Assembly: GCA_030248225.1 (NCBI GenBank)
Contig: JASANE010030317.1
Location: 56,223 to 120,222 of the forward strand
DNA: 64,000 nt
Direction of reading: 5' to 3'
Source: Trileptium ribeirensis
Taxonomy: Eukaryota > Nematoda > Enoplea > Enoplida > Thoracostomopsidae
Position numbers and translations under genes: made by a program. The notes under the pieces were generated by a model, which saw only the letters and a program-made list of their open reading frames with translations, was not told the DNA's origin and did not search any database. Positions 20,701-33,770 of this stretch are shown in pieces (the first letter of the stretch is position 1; every line of letters begins with the position of its first letter).

Positions 20701-21689
20701 CACAAAATGTCGTTGAATCGACAGCTACAGCAGGAGCGCATGTTGCTTAACAGATGAACAGGTTGCTTAACAGGAGAACTGGTTGCTTAACCATGTTCTC
20801 TGTATATATCGAGATCGGCTGCCATATCATGTCATTCGAACCGCCGCATCGACAACTTTTCTCGTCTCAGAGGACGTGTACCAGTGCCATGGAAGCGGTA
20901 GATCCTAAACTAATGCAAACCTCACATCCATAACGTCTCGTATAGGCGCCGGAAAAAGATTCTATCAATCTCATCCCATCGGTCGCGACTGAACGGAGCT
21001 CATGGAGAAGCGTGCTGATCATGGAGGGGTGGGCAGGTCCGGTACATATATTATAGGTGTCCATAGCGGTGGAAGTTAGCCAACCGCCCTGATGGTCGTA
21101 CTCACCCCCAAACCAAGCCAAATGTGACTCTCCTGAATGCTTTGCACCCTATCTAGCCCCCGAACCCTCCCAACCGCACGCTGTAAGCTCACGGAAAATT
21201 TTCAGCAAAAAATTCCAAAAATTGGGTGAAAATTAGCAAAAAAATGTGGGAAATTAGAAAAAATTTATTGCAAATTCACAAAAAACGGGAAAAGATTTAG
21301 GAAAATTGGGAAAGTTTTGAGTTCCAGGAAATTTTAAACCACTCCTGACCACCTACCCCTTCCTGAACTGACAGGGCTCGAACCTCTCTGAGATATTTTT
21401 AGTTGCCATAGCTTAAAAGAGAAGACCGTATAGACTTTGCGCATGTGTACGAACACTAAACCTAGATATATTAGATACTTGATCCATATCTATGTTTCTA
21501 CAGTTTCGTTTTAACAAATTAGAGTTTAGCAGGATTTCCTTTGTGCCATGCCAGTAATCCGTCATAAGCGATGAGTCTAAATAAACATATATCATGTCAA
21601 CTTTTAGGTCTCGTATAACGATTTGTTCTCTAAGCCTAAGCCTGCACGCAAGCCTAAATTTACAGCTAAGGATAAGTCTAAGCAGGGCT
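20701..21689. other. Intergenic, nothing firm
   Basis: No gene recognised. GGTTCGAGCCC, a pol III B-box-like word, lies on the minus strand at 21370-21380, but no matching A box was found. A TTAGGC-like degenerate run lies at 21630-21680. Confidence 0.4.
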
Positions 21690-21988
21690 TAAAATGAAAT
21701 TTTACATTCTTGTGTTATGATCAAAATTTGACTGTAATTTATACTGGAGAAATATGGCAAATCGTCTTGTTTCAAAATTTGAACACAAAATATGAGATCA
21801 ATATTTTCAAAGCTATTTCTGTTCCTTGATTGGGAAAACCTAGCTAGAAAAGTTCGAACAGTGTTCACGCATTCAAATTCACGATAAATGCAAACATGCT
21901 TTCAGATTTTGTTCAAAATTTGAGATCAAAATTTGATCAAAAGTTAAGGTCAACATTTGAGCAAAGACTTTGACGTGTGATCGCATCC
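21690..21988. mobile_element. Degraded MITE of the CAAAATTTGA family
   Basis: The right end (GACGTGTGATCGCATCC, then TAA) and internal TCAAAATTTGATCAAA words match the elements at 24977, 25384 and 47976. The left end is eroded. Confidence 0.45.
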
Positions 21989-22019
21989 TAACAAAACTCC
22001 ACTAAAATCGCACTTGAAC

Positions 22020-22600
22020 GACTGTTCATTGTCAGTGTTTTTCAGTTTCGCAAAACTATTATTGAAACTGAACACAAATTAATATTTTGTATTAAGTATA
22101 GCATATATAATAAATAATTAATAATTAATAATTGATATTCAACTCTTGAGATTACTCAAATCTGGATATCTAATTCAGCCGTACTATCGTCAATTCGGTG
22201 ACGGAAAAATCTATTTACGAAAGCACTACAGGCTACCCATGGAGAAAGAGTTTAAAATGGATATTACCGATTTCGAAGAAGCATTTGGCATACTCGTTGC
22301 CGAACTGGTGCTGACAGGCTGTGTTGCATTTATTGAATTTCAGGTATGGAAACAACGGTATACGTATGTGCTAAGCGGTGCTTTGTTTTCTTATTTCGTA
22401 ACTATGGTCCAAATACATTTCAGACGCGATAGTGTACTAGTACAGAATTTTGATGAATTTAATCTGAAGTCAAGAAATTTTGCTAAATGAACCATATACA
22501 AAATTTTAGAAGTAGCATAATGACAATAATTATTGTCTTTAGTAACTTGATTTTTAATAAACAACTAATTAGTGACGACAGTGAAACAGGAAGTTGGCAA
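22020..22600 (+). pseudogene. Internally deleted duplicate of the IR-like receptor gene
   Basis: Upstream (22040-22105) it matches the 5' flank of the receptor gene (TTTCAGTTTCGCAAAA..., TTAATATTTTGTATTA). At an AT-rich junction (about 22100-22135) it jumps to the receptor's last third. From 22135 to 22490 it encodes about 117 residues matching S2-end and M4 (QLLRLLKSGYLI, ITDFEEAFGILVAELVLTGCVAFIEFQ), with an 11-residue C-terminal extension. The 3' flank also matches. Loss of S1, M1 and M3 makes a receptor impossible. Shared flanks on both sides indicate segmental duplication rather than a retrocopy. The retained frame is intact, so the deletion may be recent. Confidence 0.85.
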
Positions 22601-24104
22601 GCGGACACAAGTTCGGCCAAAATTAATATTACCTCGTGGAATTCATGACATAATCGCTAATCCAGACTGATCCGGAATGAGGCGCTGCGTCTCACACAAA
22701 TATCTGGTAATCTGAGATCAAAACCAGTTGATGTGGGTTTATAGCAGGCAATATCCCAAGTTAACTGCGTACCCGAGAATGTCGCATGCCTCAAAACGTT
22801 TTGCACCTTCCCCCACACTTTAGAAGGAGTCTGTGCCACTGATTCATGTATTATTCCGTTAATGGTTATATATCAATGGTCGCATAAAATGGAGTATTTT
22901 AGCATGTAGCAGTGTGAAGCTGACCACGAACGGGCAATGACTTGAGGTATAAAATCTATGTTTATACCATATTTGTGTTATTTAAACTTTTGATCTGTAC
23001 ACAAATTTTGATACCGAGACACAGTCTGTACAGTTGACCTGAACTTTTCGTTAAATGGCAAAACATTAATTTTAGCAATGTCCTCTGAAAAGGCGAAAAC
23101 ACCAAAAAAATGTAGGTGGAACGATGGAGCGGATTGCAAAATTCCAACCGTTATAATGGCATTTGAATGCCGGCTACAGTTATATACATGCATGCATTCC
23201 CCATCAACTTTACAGATTTCTATGACCTAAATCTGCATGGAAGTCTCGTAACGTATTTCTAAAACAATGATACATGTACTGCTTCGGTCGATCCAATGTC
23301 TCTGCAACTTGTAATCAAACGATTTTATTATTTCAAAATAGGTCTAAATTTGTTGCATAAGCATAATTTTGTTGCATAAATAAGCAGACAGCATAAGTAT
23401 GAAGTTTATTCCCTTTCGTCCTTCACTGGAAGTCGAGCCAACTCCTATATATAGTACTGGATAACTATATTTATTCTTTAAAATATCATGTCAATGCTTT
23501 ATCATGATTTAAAGTAGCGAAGCGGCTCGCGACCGACGCTAAGATAATACGTCTTCTCTTTGACTTTGACCGATTGCTATTTAGTATTATATTTACGAAC
23601 CAAGAAGGCGAACTAAAGTATGTGACCAGAAATAATGTAAAACAAAATACGATAAAGAAAGCAAATTTAGAATTTGTTTTGTCGATAGGCTTTTCCAACC
23701 CCAAGGAAATATAGTACCAATACGTATTTGCGAACTAAAAGGTGTCATATAGACCATCGATCTTAATTCACAATGATATATATTCGCTTGGTCAATAGAC
23801 TTGCAAGCCACACTAAAACTGAGTTGCTATAAATACAGCCGGAATTCTTGGTTTACATACAAACTTCGGCTTTCGGCTAATATTAGCAGTCTAGAGATCA
23901 GCTGCGTTGCTTTAAAATCGAGTTAAATTACAATCTCTGCTCGCCAATATAATATAAGGTATCGTGATTGCGATCAAAAATGACACTTGTAAATTAACAT
24001 TTCACTCAATTGAAGTTCACGGCTAGGTTACCAAGCCGAATAGACCACACTGATTATAGTCGAAACAAAGCAATTCTTTGCAGTTATTTAGTTGGGTGCA
24101 GTTA
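22601..24104. other. Intergenic, nothing recognised
   Basis: AT-rich with no supported ORF. A TATAAATA word at 23829 has a promoter-like look, but no coding frame follows. Confidence 0.45.
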
Positions 24105-24435
24105 AATAATAGTTGTAGCATGTGTTACGATGATTTGTACGCACAGTTTTATGAGCTCTAGTTCAAACGAGTGCGATAGCACGAACAGCGAGAAAAACGC
24201 ATACGAATCATTGGCTGAACGGCAAGCCATGCCAGCAATAACCTTTGACATTGCTGTAGCACAGTTTTGTATGATAACGCTAAGTTACAAGTAAGTAATA
24301 GATGTAGCATAGGCAGCCGCTCGTTCAAATATTTGTACGCACTGTTGTGATGATATCAAGCGAATGCGGCTGTACGAGTTTAAACGAGTTACCGAACGTA
24401 CAAATCCTAGAACGCGTTGCTTTTCATGCTAAGAT
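24105..24435. mobile_element. Second copy of the 13.2-kb fold-back family
   Basis: It carries AATAGTTGTAGCATG, GATTTGTACGCACAG and GTTCAAACGAGTGCGA words in the same order as the 13162 element. A further half copy begins at 24290 (ACAAGTAAGTAATAGATGTAG) and an inverted end lies near 24395-24435. It is more diverged than the first copy. Confidence 0.65.
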
Positions 24436-24976
24436 TAACTTGCAAAATAAGTGCCAAGGTGCCGCCACCTCAGAGATATTTTTGTATGTACTGTTTCCGA
24501 TATATAACCTTCGCGACAAACATACTTGATGCTTAATACTGTTTTGCTATAGAAATTTTGTTAGTGTAGAAAACCGTGTTTCCGTATTACTGAAAATGTA
24601 ACAACATACAAAACAGGTTAAGCGGCGAAATCCCAATTATCCTGCTTATTTCGACATATTAGTCTAGATTTTACAGATATATGCACAGACGAAATGATCG
24701 TTTTGTTTTACAAAATAAACAAATTTTGCTATAAATTTAAACTCAAGTGAAACGAAGCAAAAAGCTACATAAGTAATTGTACCAAAATTGAGTAAAATTT
24801 TTACTATAATATTTCTCATTGTACTTCTGTAAACTGGGTCAAATATAATACAAGAAATCTTGCCAACTATAGTATTTTATAGAAAATACTTCGTGTTCAT
24901 CGCACTGTCCGACTATTAAATTTTGATACATGGTTTGATCTGGAGTTCTTATAAACGTGCCTAATAGAACGGTGTC

Positions 24977-25309
24977 GATTTAATGTGTATTGACACGTTC
25001 AAATTTTTAAGCTCAATATTTAAAAGCAAACTTTTGTAGTTTTGGTGAATTTTAACGTATATACACTGTTCAAACTTTTTTGAGATATCCCTTTAAACGA
25101 TCATCGTCGAAGACGACTTAACTGAGAATTTTTGAACTGAACTGTTTTACCTCAAATTTTCAAGAATCACAATTCTTTATATTTTCCATTACAAAGTAGA
25201 ATCAAATTCGGATCAAATTTTGACCAAAATTTTACAAAATTTTTACTTCAAATTATTCAACTAAAAATAATTACCAAAAAGTTCAAACGTGTGAACATAC
25301 GTTACAAAT
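24977..25309. mobile_element. MITE, CAAAATTTGA family
   Basis: Inverted ends TTGACACGTTCAAATTTTTAAGCTC and (on the other strand) ACACGTTTGAACTTTTTGG flank about 330 bases. The interior wording matches the outer element at 47976. From 24436 to 24976 nothing else was seen. Confidence 0.5.
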
Positions 25310-25383
25310 TTATTGGACATCACTACCGTAATAAGGGTTACACAATACAAATGAACGAATAAAATGACTACGCGACGATGTTA

Positions 25384-25616
25384 AGGTGCGTTCACTCCTT
25401 AAACTTTTACTCAAAATTTGACTTCAAAACTTTTCAAGTTATTTTCTTTGTTAGTAATAGGTTGAAGCAATATAACAGAAAAGTTTGCACAGTGTTCAGA
25501 TGTTCAATTTCATCAAAAATAGAAAATCCTTTCAAAATTTTGATCAAAATTTTTTACTTCAAAGTTTGATGAAAGTTTAAACTCAAAATTTGACTAAAGT
25601 AGTTTGACGTGTGAGC
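25384..25616. mobile_element. MITE, CAAAATTTGA family, TTA flanks
   Basis: It starts AGGTGCGTTCACTCC after TTA (25381-25383) and ends GACGTGTGAGC before TTA (25617-25619). The imperfect inverted ends and TCAAAATTTGACT words place it with the 47976 element. Confidence 0.55.
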
Positions 25617-25779
25617 TTAAGTTGTTGTAGGTATTAAATCGTTCAGCCGAGCTGTTCAATTCAATTAGGTTTAATACAGTTTCAGCTATGACAATTACCG
25701 AGATAAATGCCTTTACAAGTTTTGCTTGTTTGTTTACTTCCTTGTCCGTTAAAACGCCATCATCATACATGCTCATGGT

Positions 25780-26030
25780 TCAAAGTCGCTCGCAGTAGCA
25801 ACCGGAGGAAGTTGGGCTTCTCTATCTCAGGCAGTCAGCCGGGCTCCGAGGAAGGTTTGGTGAGGGCGGATACGGCGCCCGGCGTTTATTTGCTCGACAC
25901 TTGCGGTGCTGCCACGGGGAAAGGGGTTGGGGCACCTGCCAGAGGAGTTAGTCGGCGCTTCGCGCTGAAGCGAATCTGATGCATCATAGGGTAACTCCCT
26001 ACCCCTCACAGGAACATATATTCATCATAT
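25780..26030. other. Isolated GC-rich island
   Basis: About 230 bases of high G+C in an AT-rich setting, open in one plus frame for about 90 codons, ending before CCCTACCCCTCACAGG. It may be the tail of an unidentified repeat. No protein similarity recognised. Confidence 0.3.
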
Positions 26031-26281
26031 AATCCATGTTTATCGCATTACAATTATTACATCAATAATAAACTTGATTGATTTCAAATGTAGCAGCTAC
26101 GCAATATGGAAATGGGTCCAGTCGTAGTACAAATCTTTCAAAAATTTACTCATGCAGAATGCGTCGCCCATGTTAGCTTTAGGCGCTGCATGTAATATAT
26201 TTAACAAAAGAACAATTCAGTTCCGGGGTTACAGGGGCCACTAACCTTGACCTAGACTTGGGCTTAGTTTCAGTTGAATAA

Positions 26282-26820
26282 TGCGGCATTTACGTTATAA
26301 AACGCCCGCCATGTGGAAGATTTCTCAGTGTGTGAGCACGACCGTACCATAGTGCATGGTAGTCGGAAGGCTATACTATTTAGCACAAGTAATGGTGAAG
26401 CGGACACTGTGTACATTACACTATGGTGTCCTCGACACCCTATAATTGAACCGTAGTTTAGAAAAGGCAGGAAAATTAGCTAAGCCAAAATTGAAAATAT
26501 TTACGCTAATTCATTGTATCTCATAAACCATGGCGTTTGAAGTTTTGCCTAGCAAGCGCTTGGACAAAGCTTGCATTGTATAAACTCCCTATGACGGAAA
26601 AAACAACAAGGCATCTTGCCAAAAGACTTTAACCACCGCTAGCCGGAAGTTTACTGTGTCCATGACACCATACATAAATGCTGATGGTGTCCGAAACACC
26701 ATATAAAGGTGCTTAGAACACAGTGTTGGTGATCTGTACATTATATCGTTAACGTTGTTACACAGGCTGTAGGTGGACAAAACTTCCACATGGCGGGCAA
26801 CTTATAACGTAAACGCAGCA
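26282..26820. mobile_element. PIF/Harbinger-like MITE with TAA target duplication
   Basis: TAA flanks both ends (26279-26281, 26821-26823). Inverted ends TGCGGCATTTACGTTATAA / TGCTGCGTTTACGTTATAA extend for about 43 bases (also CGCCCGCCATGTGGAAG). There is no transposase ORF. A 3-bp TWA duplication is typical of PIF/Harbinger. Confidence 0.8.
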
Positions 26821-27625
26821 TAAGACTATGCTAAAAGCCTGAGATTAGCGTATCGAGAGCGCTATAGCACGCACTTTGCTTTAGCACCTAAAAATTCGAT
26901 AAATTTAAAGTTTCGAATTTTAGAGGAAACGACTTACCGGGGTAACAGATTCTTCAGTCAATTTTTGTCATACTACAATAACTCGACACACAAAAATAAA
27001 TTAATCGTTGGTCTTAATAAATATAATTTTTGCAATAGATACAAGAACATTGTTTTGGTAAAAAAGGATGAATTAACGTTGACATATTCGTTTCCGACCT
27101 TGTTGACCGTATATAGGTCAAGAATCAGGATTTTTTGCTAAAATTAATTAGAAACTAATGAATTTTTGTCGATTTAGTCATCAACAACGCATACCTGAAT
27201 ATGCGTAATGTTTCAATACTCGTTTGGCTCGTCCTAATCCCAGGGCATAAAGGTAACTATGGTTTCTGAATTCGCTCCAGGAAAGCGCAAAAACTGCTTT
27301 AAATAGCTCCACCTATAGATGGTAACGCTTAATTTCACATACCTGTTTAACCACAGTTGCGGCTTTACTTTTTATTTACCTTGAGTTTGGACATATGCCC
27401 ATAACATGTGTATACTTTGAACAATAGTAATATCGCACAGTTATTGTGTAACATTATTTTCTTACGCTTTGTGTAAAAATTAACACGAATATGGGCAATA
27501 TTTGCATATTCTGTGTATAAAGTTACACATAAAGCTTGCATAATTTGTTATACATAGTTTTGTTTTAAATGAATAAACAACATATGCATGATGAATTACA
27601 TATGATTTGAATGAAATTGCATAGT

Positions 27626-28140
27626 TCATTTCGAAACTTTAAAAGGCTAACATATCATAAATTAGAAAATTAGTGCAAACGTCCCGATTATATATAAACG
27701 CTCATACACTAGGTGTACTTCATTTCATACTAATATTTGTAAAAAATCATACATTTTAAATATAATATTTAATACAAAAAATATATAATTTCGTACATTG
27801 AAAATATTTGTTAACATACAAATAAATGTGCATTAAAATTAGGCCCCTCAAGATTACGACCCAAAAATGTATATGATTGTTTGAACACAAAGTTGTATTA
27901 AATTTCAGATAATAAATGCATGTTTTAGCACATGACATTTTGAACCATTATAAGGCTAACATTTCGTAAATTTGAAAATTTTAGTGCAAAAATTGCAATT
28001 CTGCATAAACAAGCACTCATGTATTCAGCGTATTATATTTCGCACAAATATTTATAATAAATGATACATTTGATATGATACAAAAATATATATACGTAAT
28101 TTCATACATTGAACCTATTTATTATCATACAAATAAGTAT
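27626..28140. repeat. Direct repeat, 309-bp offset
   Basis: Two copies start at about 27636 and 27945, with GGCTAACAT(A/T)TC(A/G)TAAAT and TTTCATACATTGAA-type words in order. A partial third copy seems to follow to about 28250. A short AATCAATATTCAAT minisatellite lies at 28312-28386. Confidence 0.6.
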
Positions 28141-28399
28141 AAAAGTTTCTGCAGTACATAAATTATTTTTCATACACTGATATATTCAAACCCATACAAG
28201 TTGCGTTACATAAAATATATATTTAAATTCATACAATTTAGGTGTTGTATTTGATGCAAATACATGTGAAGGTTCCTGAATTATAGGTATATTTCATAAT
28301 AGCAAATGCTAAAATTCAATCAATAATCAATATTCAATATTAAAATCATAAATAATCAATAATCAATATCAATATTCAATCAATAAAATGCTAAAAAAT

Positions 28400-30656
28400 A
28401 CATTTGCATTTTTCATTTAAACGAATCCAAAAAATTCAGACAAAAATAGAAAACCACCGTATCAAACTCAATACAAAACTATTAAACACTTGCACTGCAA
28501 ATGTGTTTGTAAACCAGTCCACACAAATAATACATGACACAGTAAATATATATGTATCATCATATGTATTAAATGTAGCAGTTAATTTTAAAAGGGTAGG
28601 TTACTAGGTGCTCTGCAGGAATAGTTGGGTAAATTCTTTCTAACATTATCTCTGAAAAAGTCAAAATCCTAAATGGCTTTTAGACAGTGCCCTCTTAGGA
28701 AAGTATTCAGTTATTTAAACAATAACCAATAAAACTAACCATTTAATCATTTCCGTAACAACGCCCAATAACAATAATAAATGTACCCAGATAGCGGTAA
28801 TAAAGCGAATCGCCTTTGCGTAATAATTTCAAAATCAGCTGTTTCAAAACATCGTCTCTGCAGTATGACATACTTAATGACCGAACTGTTGTGGGTCTCT
28901 GTATGGCACGGTTTAAATTTCCGGCATGAAATAATATCGTTAGGAAAAACATCTAAATAGTGGTTTGTTATACTTGGAAATGTTTAGCTTTAAACGTAAT
29001 ATATAGAAAAAGTCACTCCCTGTGGTCATAGTCTTAGGCTTTAGTCTCTGATATGACTCCGATTTATTAGATTTGCAACAAAAGTCCGATAATATAACAT
29101 GTTTAAAAGTAAATATTCCAAACACTAGTTGTGCAACTAATTTTGCTATTTTGATTTGAACTCCGAAATCTGTATTTCTTATTTTATGCAGTTTAACTTA
29201 TTTAAATTATTTAACGCCCAGTTTAACTTTATTAAATGACACATCCAATACAATGTCTGCATGATTATTCGGTGACAATGCTAGAAAAAACATGTCATCC
29301 GGTCATGTCCATTTTGAGCTCAGAAATTGTTGATATAAAGTTTTGTTTCCATTCCTTTTAGTCTTATAATTTACCATAAAAGGACACATTGTTTCGGCAT
29401 AAAACGATAGGGCTAACTTGGCAGCCTATAATTATGCTGACGGCCTTGTGATCATCATTTGTTGTTTTTGTCAAAATTTTAGGCATCATAATCAACTTGT
29501 TGCACACTTTGCAGTCACTTCTTATACTGGACGGTTCGGGATGGGCCTATTAATCTGACCACTGCGCTCACTACTATCCATTCTTTCTTGATGCGTCTTG
29601 AACGAACGTTCGGCAAGTAGTCATATGACCATGAATCTGCTAAAATGGTCTTCGCAATACTAAACTACCATGATACTCCCAGAGAATAAGTAGTGTCAAC
29701 GCTATCATCTTGTCTAAAAACATATACACGCCATTGATAAAACGTAAGTTGAATTGGACAATATACATAATCATACATATGCATATATGTAGCGCGGCAT
29801 CCACACATGACCTAAGAGGTGATTTATCTTAACTGATTTTGATGTATGGCCTCAATTCAAACTATAAGTATCGATAATAATTTACGTTAAAAATGATGAT
29901 TTAACGCCTAGTCATTCTAAATTGGTTCAAAATAGTTGTCTTGAAAAACACATTTAGTAGATAGCAATTTAGTATAATTAGATTGTATGTAGTTTTAGCT
30001 TAAATAGATTGTCCTTTTTACCATAATATATTTGAACGCAAAATAATCATGTATGTTTATTATTCTTTGTTGTTTATACTTTAAGTCCATGTAAATATTT
30101 GTTCCAAAATTCAAATGTCCATTCTACGAATTTATGGTCAAAAATATATATTTAGGTTAATATTGCAAAATTTAGCAGCCGTTATGCACAACTTTAACAC
30201 TTTAATTTGGATTTAGAGGTGGGACAGACCCGCTTTTTCGAACTCTAGTTGGGTTCTCCTGAACCTCGTCTGGCTCGGCTCTTACAGTGACATCTTAGGC
30301 TTTGGAACCGATAGGCTCTTCAAAACGCCGTCCGGCTCGGCCCTATAGACTAGCCAAGCAGAGCTGAACCCAGTCCAGAGCCTCCATTTTCACCTTTACT
30401 TTGTATACGATGTCATAATTCACTGTCCCAATCTTTAAGGCTGCATTAGCAGATTTCGGCAGATATCACTGTTTAACTTTACATTTTATCTGTTATCCTA
30501 GAGTGTTGCAACTCAAAACGATGGAATATAAATTAAATAATTTGAAATAAAAGGGTAAATTATAAATAATATATATTAAACAAAAAGTAAATTATTGAAA
30601 CGAGGCGAGCGTAGCTAGCGGACTTTCTTCAAATAGCATTTAAATGGGAAAAATAG
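28400..30656. other. Intergenic, nothing recognised
   Basis: No supported ORF, element or array. A 46-base block at 30657-30702 (GTCACAGCCG...TTTTTGTCA) recurs with changes at 54923-54970. Confidence 0.5.
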
Positions 30657-30756
30657 TTTTGTCACAGCCGTCAGGCTGCCACGTTGTTTTCACTTTTTGT
30701 CATGCAGTGCATTACACTGTATAGACCGCTAAGAGCTTTAAGAGCTTTAGTATAAT

Positions 30757-31625
30757 TGAATTCCAGTGGAACGAGAATTTTCAATTTTGGCTCTGGAGGG
30801 GGGTTGAGGAGGTCCTGTCTGTGTGTTTCTGTGTGTCTGTCGCACCTGGATCTCGATAACCGTTGGGCGGATTTTGATGCAAATAGCTCATTCGAACCGC
30901 AATGGTCGATTTAGGTGTAGTGACGGAGCCCGATTTTTGAATTTTTTTTCCGTGGGAAAAGTTATGGGGCAAAATGACGTCATTTTGGCCCAGTTTTCGG
31001 GCACCCCCTCCAGTTTTTGCGACTTCTCAATAAGTAAACGAGGTATCCGCAAACTAATAGGCCTATTCCATGTCGCTTTACCAGGGATTTCCAATGATAT
31101 ATAATAAGTTTTTCAACTACTTCCCAATCTGGAGTCTATAAGGTTATAGTTGGCGCCAAATTTCATATTTGGTGAAAAGTCTAGGGAAATGCACCTACAT
31201 GTGTGCTTATTGTTGGTTTTAGAGTAGGATATGGGGTTTTCTGGCAACGAGCTGAATGCGAGTGTCAAAAATGTAGTGTGGCATATATTTTTCACACTTC
31301 TGCTTCATACTTGGTATGAAAAATGAGATTTCTCTCAAGTGTCGGTTTGAATTCTTTAACGTTCTTTTCACGGTCATTTTATGGTTTTATTGAATTATTA
31401 AATAGTTAGTTCATTGTTATTGTACTCGTTGTATGATGTTTTGTTTACTGCATAAGTTGGCTATTAAAAGAGGCCGGCGTAACCATGACTCATCACTCTC
31501 GGTTTATATAATGCTGCACCTGCGTACTGTGTGTAGGCTTTGTTTGTGTGTGATTTCTGCAACAGACTTCGGGGGATTGTTCTCACTACTCGAATTGTGG
31601 CTCGCAAGCTAACTTCACTAGTATA
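30757..31625 (+). mobile_element. Dispersed repeat, plus copy
   Basis: It matches 60092-60835 in opposite orientation over nearly its whole length (shared words include GTGGAACGAGAATTTTCAA, AATGACGTCATTTT, GGCGCCAA(A/C)T and GGCTCGCAAGC). It differs from that copy by an insertion of about 220 bases at roughly 31330-31550. No ORF or transposase motif. Class unknown. Confidence 0.7.
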
Positions 31626-31637
31626 ATATAGACTTAA

Positions 31638-32170
31638 TACAGCGTTCACGTTATAATGTCCCCGCTGTTTGGAACTTTTGTCCCCTTGTAGTCGCAAACC
31701 TACCGTATAGACATTCAGTATAACACCCATATTTTAAATCAAATGCCGAGGGTGTACGACATACCCCTAGCTACTGCATTTTTTCTTTACAGTGTCGTAC
31801 ACACCCTTAGCTACCAATTTGGCGCGAATTAACTATAACGGAAAACGTTCGCAGCTAATGCGGTTTTATTAGTCAATGGTGGCGTGTCTGCATCTAATGC
31901 GGTTTATTCATCAATTGGTATTTAAATTCTCGATATTTGTATCTAGGTCGTATGGACGTTGAAGAAATAATGGCGCGCACTTTGAAAAACTGCAAAAAGA
32001 CACGGTGTGTTTGATACTGTCGAGACGTGGCAATACCCATAGCCAGCTACCTTTGAAAAAATATATTACAGACATGGGGTTTTCAAGACAACCTGTTGGC
32101 GACAGTGTGTCTGACACAGTGTGGTGTCATGGGTTCGAAACATTGGTGACATTATAACGTGAACGCCGCA
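31638..32170. mobile_element. Second PIF/Harbinger-like MITE with TAA target duplication
   Basis: TAA lies at 31635-31637 and 32171-32173. The inverted ends TACAGCGTTCACGTTATAATG and TGCGGCGTTCACGTTATAATG belong to the family of the 26282 element. It lies only 13 bases from the end of the preceding repeat. Confidence 0.8.
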
Positions 32171-33584
32171 TAACACTATCGTTTCTAGACCTGCAATAAT
32201 GAAAATCTATAGATGCAAGTTGCCCATTTTCTAAAAGCTGGTCTATTTAGTGATTACGAAACCATGAGAATCTCCTTATCGAATATAGTACTTCAGAAAA
32301 TGCGCCATTAAAGCATTCATATTTCGTTATTTCTGTACACGGAGTGTCGGTTTGGAAAATACCACGCGTCGTATTATTGATCAATAGTAAATTCAGCGTA
32401 AAAAGCAGGCAAACTTTAACATAATGTTTTAATGTATAAGATTTCACATGCGCAAAATCATAAATCGTCAAGCAGTGTAAAGGCGATAAACAACGGATAA
32501 TATATAGCGTGAGCATTCAATCTATATAAACACAAAAGCACAACCTTAATATGCTGCAGATATGCTTGCGGTACCGCACAGGTGGAGACTTCTATCATGT
32601 TTTTCCGATATAAAAATTCCTTGTAATTTTTTAATAATCCACGCTGCGTCTCGTCATTGCAAAAAAATTTCTTGACATCTCCGAAAGAACAGCGACTTAC
32701 AAACACAAGTTTACTATTCTTGCCTATTGTTACTGTGACATCATTCTCTTAAAAAATATATTTCTGTATAAAAGGCAACGCTACCGCGCTGGCGATCTTT
32801 CAGACAGGAGCTTGTTTTTCGTCTGTTCGTCGCATAACTCTTAGCCAAGTTGATGAATTTTCGCAATTTTTTTGTTCGACGCGCAATGAAATGCAGTTGT
32901 GCACCTCGCATTATATTTGCGCTGCTATCATGATATTCTGCATAAATTTTCACAAAATTGACAAAAAATTTTCATTTTGGCCATTTGCGGTCACCTAATG
33001 CTTTACGTTATAACTATTGTCAGAGATTTTGGATCGAAAAATGCAGATCTCTCATCTAGAGCTACAACTTTTTTGTTAAACAGTGTTTGTTAGAGGGACC
33101 GTTAGACGTTTTCGAGCAACAAGCCAAACTTTAAAAACACCCCCATAAAAGTGAAATTTGCTAAATTTACAAATCAAGTTTTTTCTTGAAGAGGATAAAC
33201 GACAGGATAATGGGGTTACTTAGCAAGTTGGTTTCGTCGTTCTAACACTATATTGGTTGGGTTATTAATCCTGCTAGACGGTACCAGAGGAAAATTTGGT
33301 AAATTTTGGCAAAAACCAATCAAGTATTGCCAATTTTTAAATATAGATGTATTGAATATGTAGGTCATCGGAATATATTGAGTTGCTCATTAGAATCTGT
33401 CTACAATATGTCTTAGTTGTTGCTGAATACGATAAAGGCAGTTGTACTTGACTGGTATGCATCAAATAATCCAAGTGTTGGGGTACTACAACGTAAAAAA
33501 CCTCTTCAAATTTTAATTTTTCTTAAGGTTTGTGAATTATACATTTCAAGCGTTGTCATTGAAATATTTTCAAAGTATAACTGC
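32171..33584. other. Intergenic with one good TATA box
   Basis: A consensus TATAAAAG at 32767-32774 is followed at about 35 bases by TTTCAGAC. The first ATG after it (32853) opens only 26 codons. No further gene recognised. Confidence 0.35.
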
Positions 33585-33770
33585 AATATTATAACATAAT
33601 ATAAAATAAATAAGTATATATAATACAAAATAGATAAGTTAATTATATGCCATAAAATTAATAATTGTGTATAATATTAGAATAAATAAGTATTTTATAC
33701 ATTATATATCATTATATATATTAATAAATATTATACATATATCTATTTTATCATATTCACTACGGCTGGA

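Noticed and set aside
21360..21445. Possible tRNA on the minus strand (GGTTCGAGCCC)
   Set aside because: The B box is perfect but there is no A box and no pairing stems.
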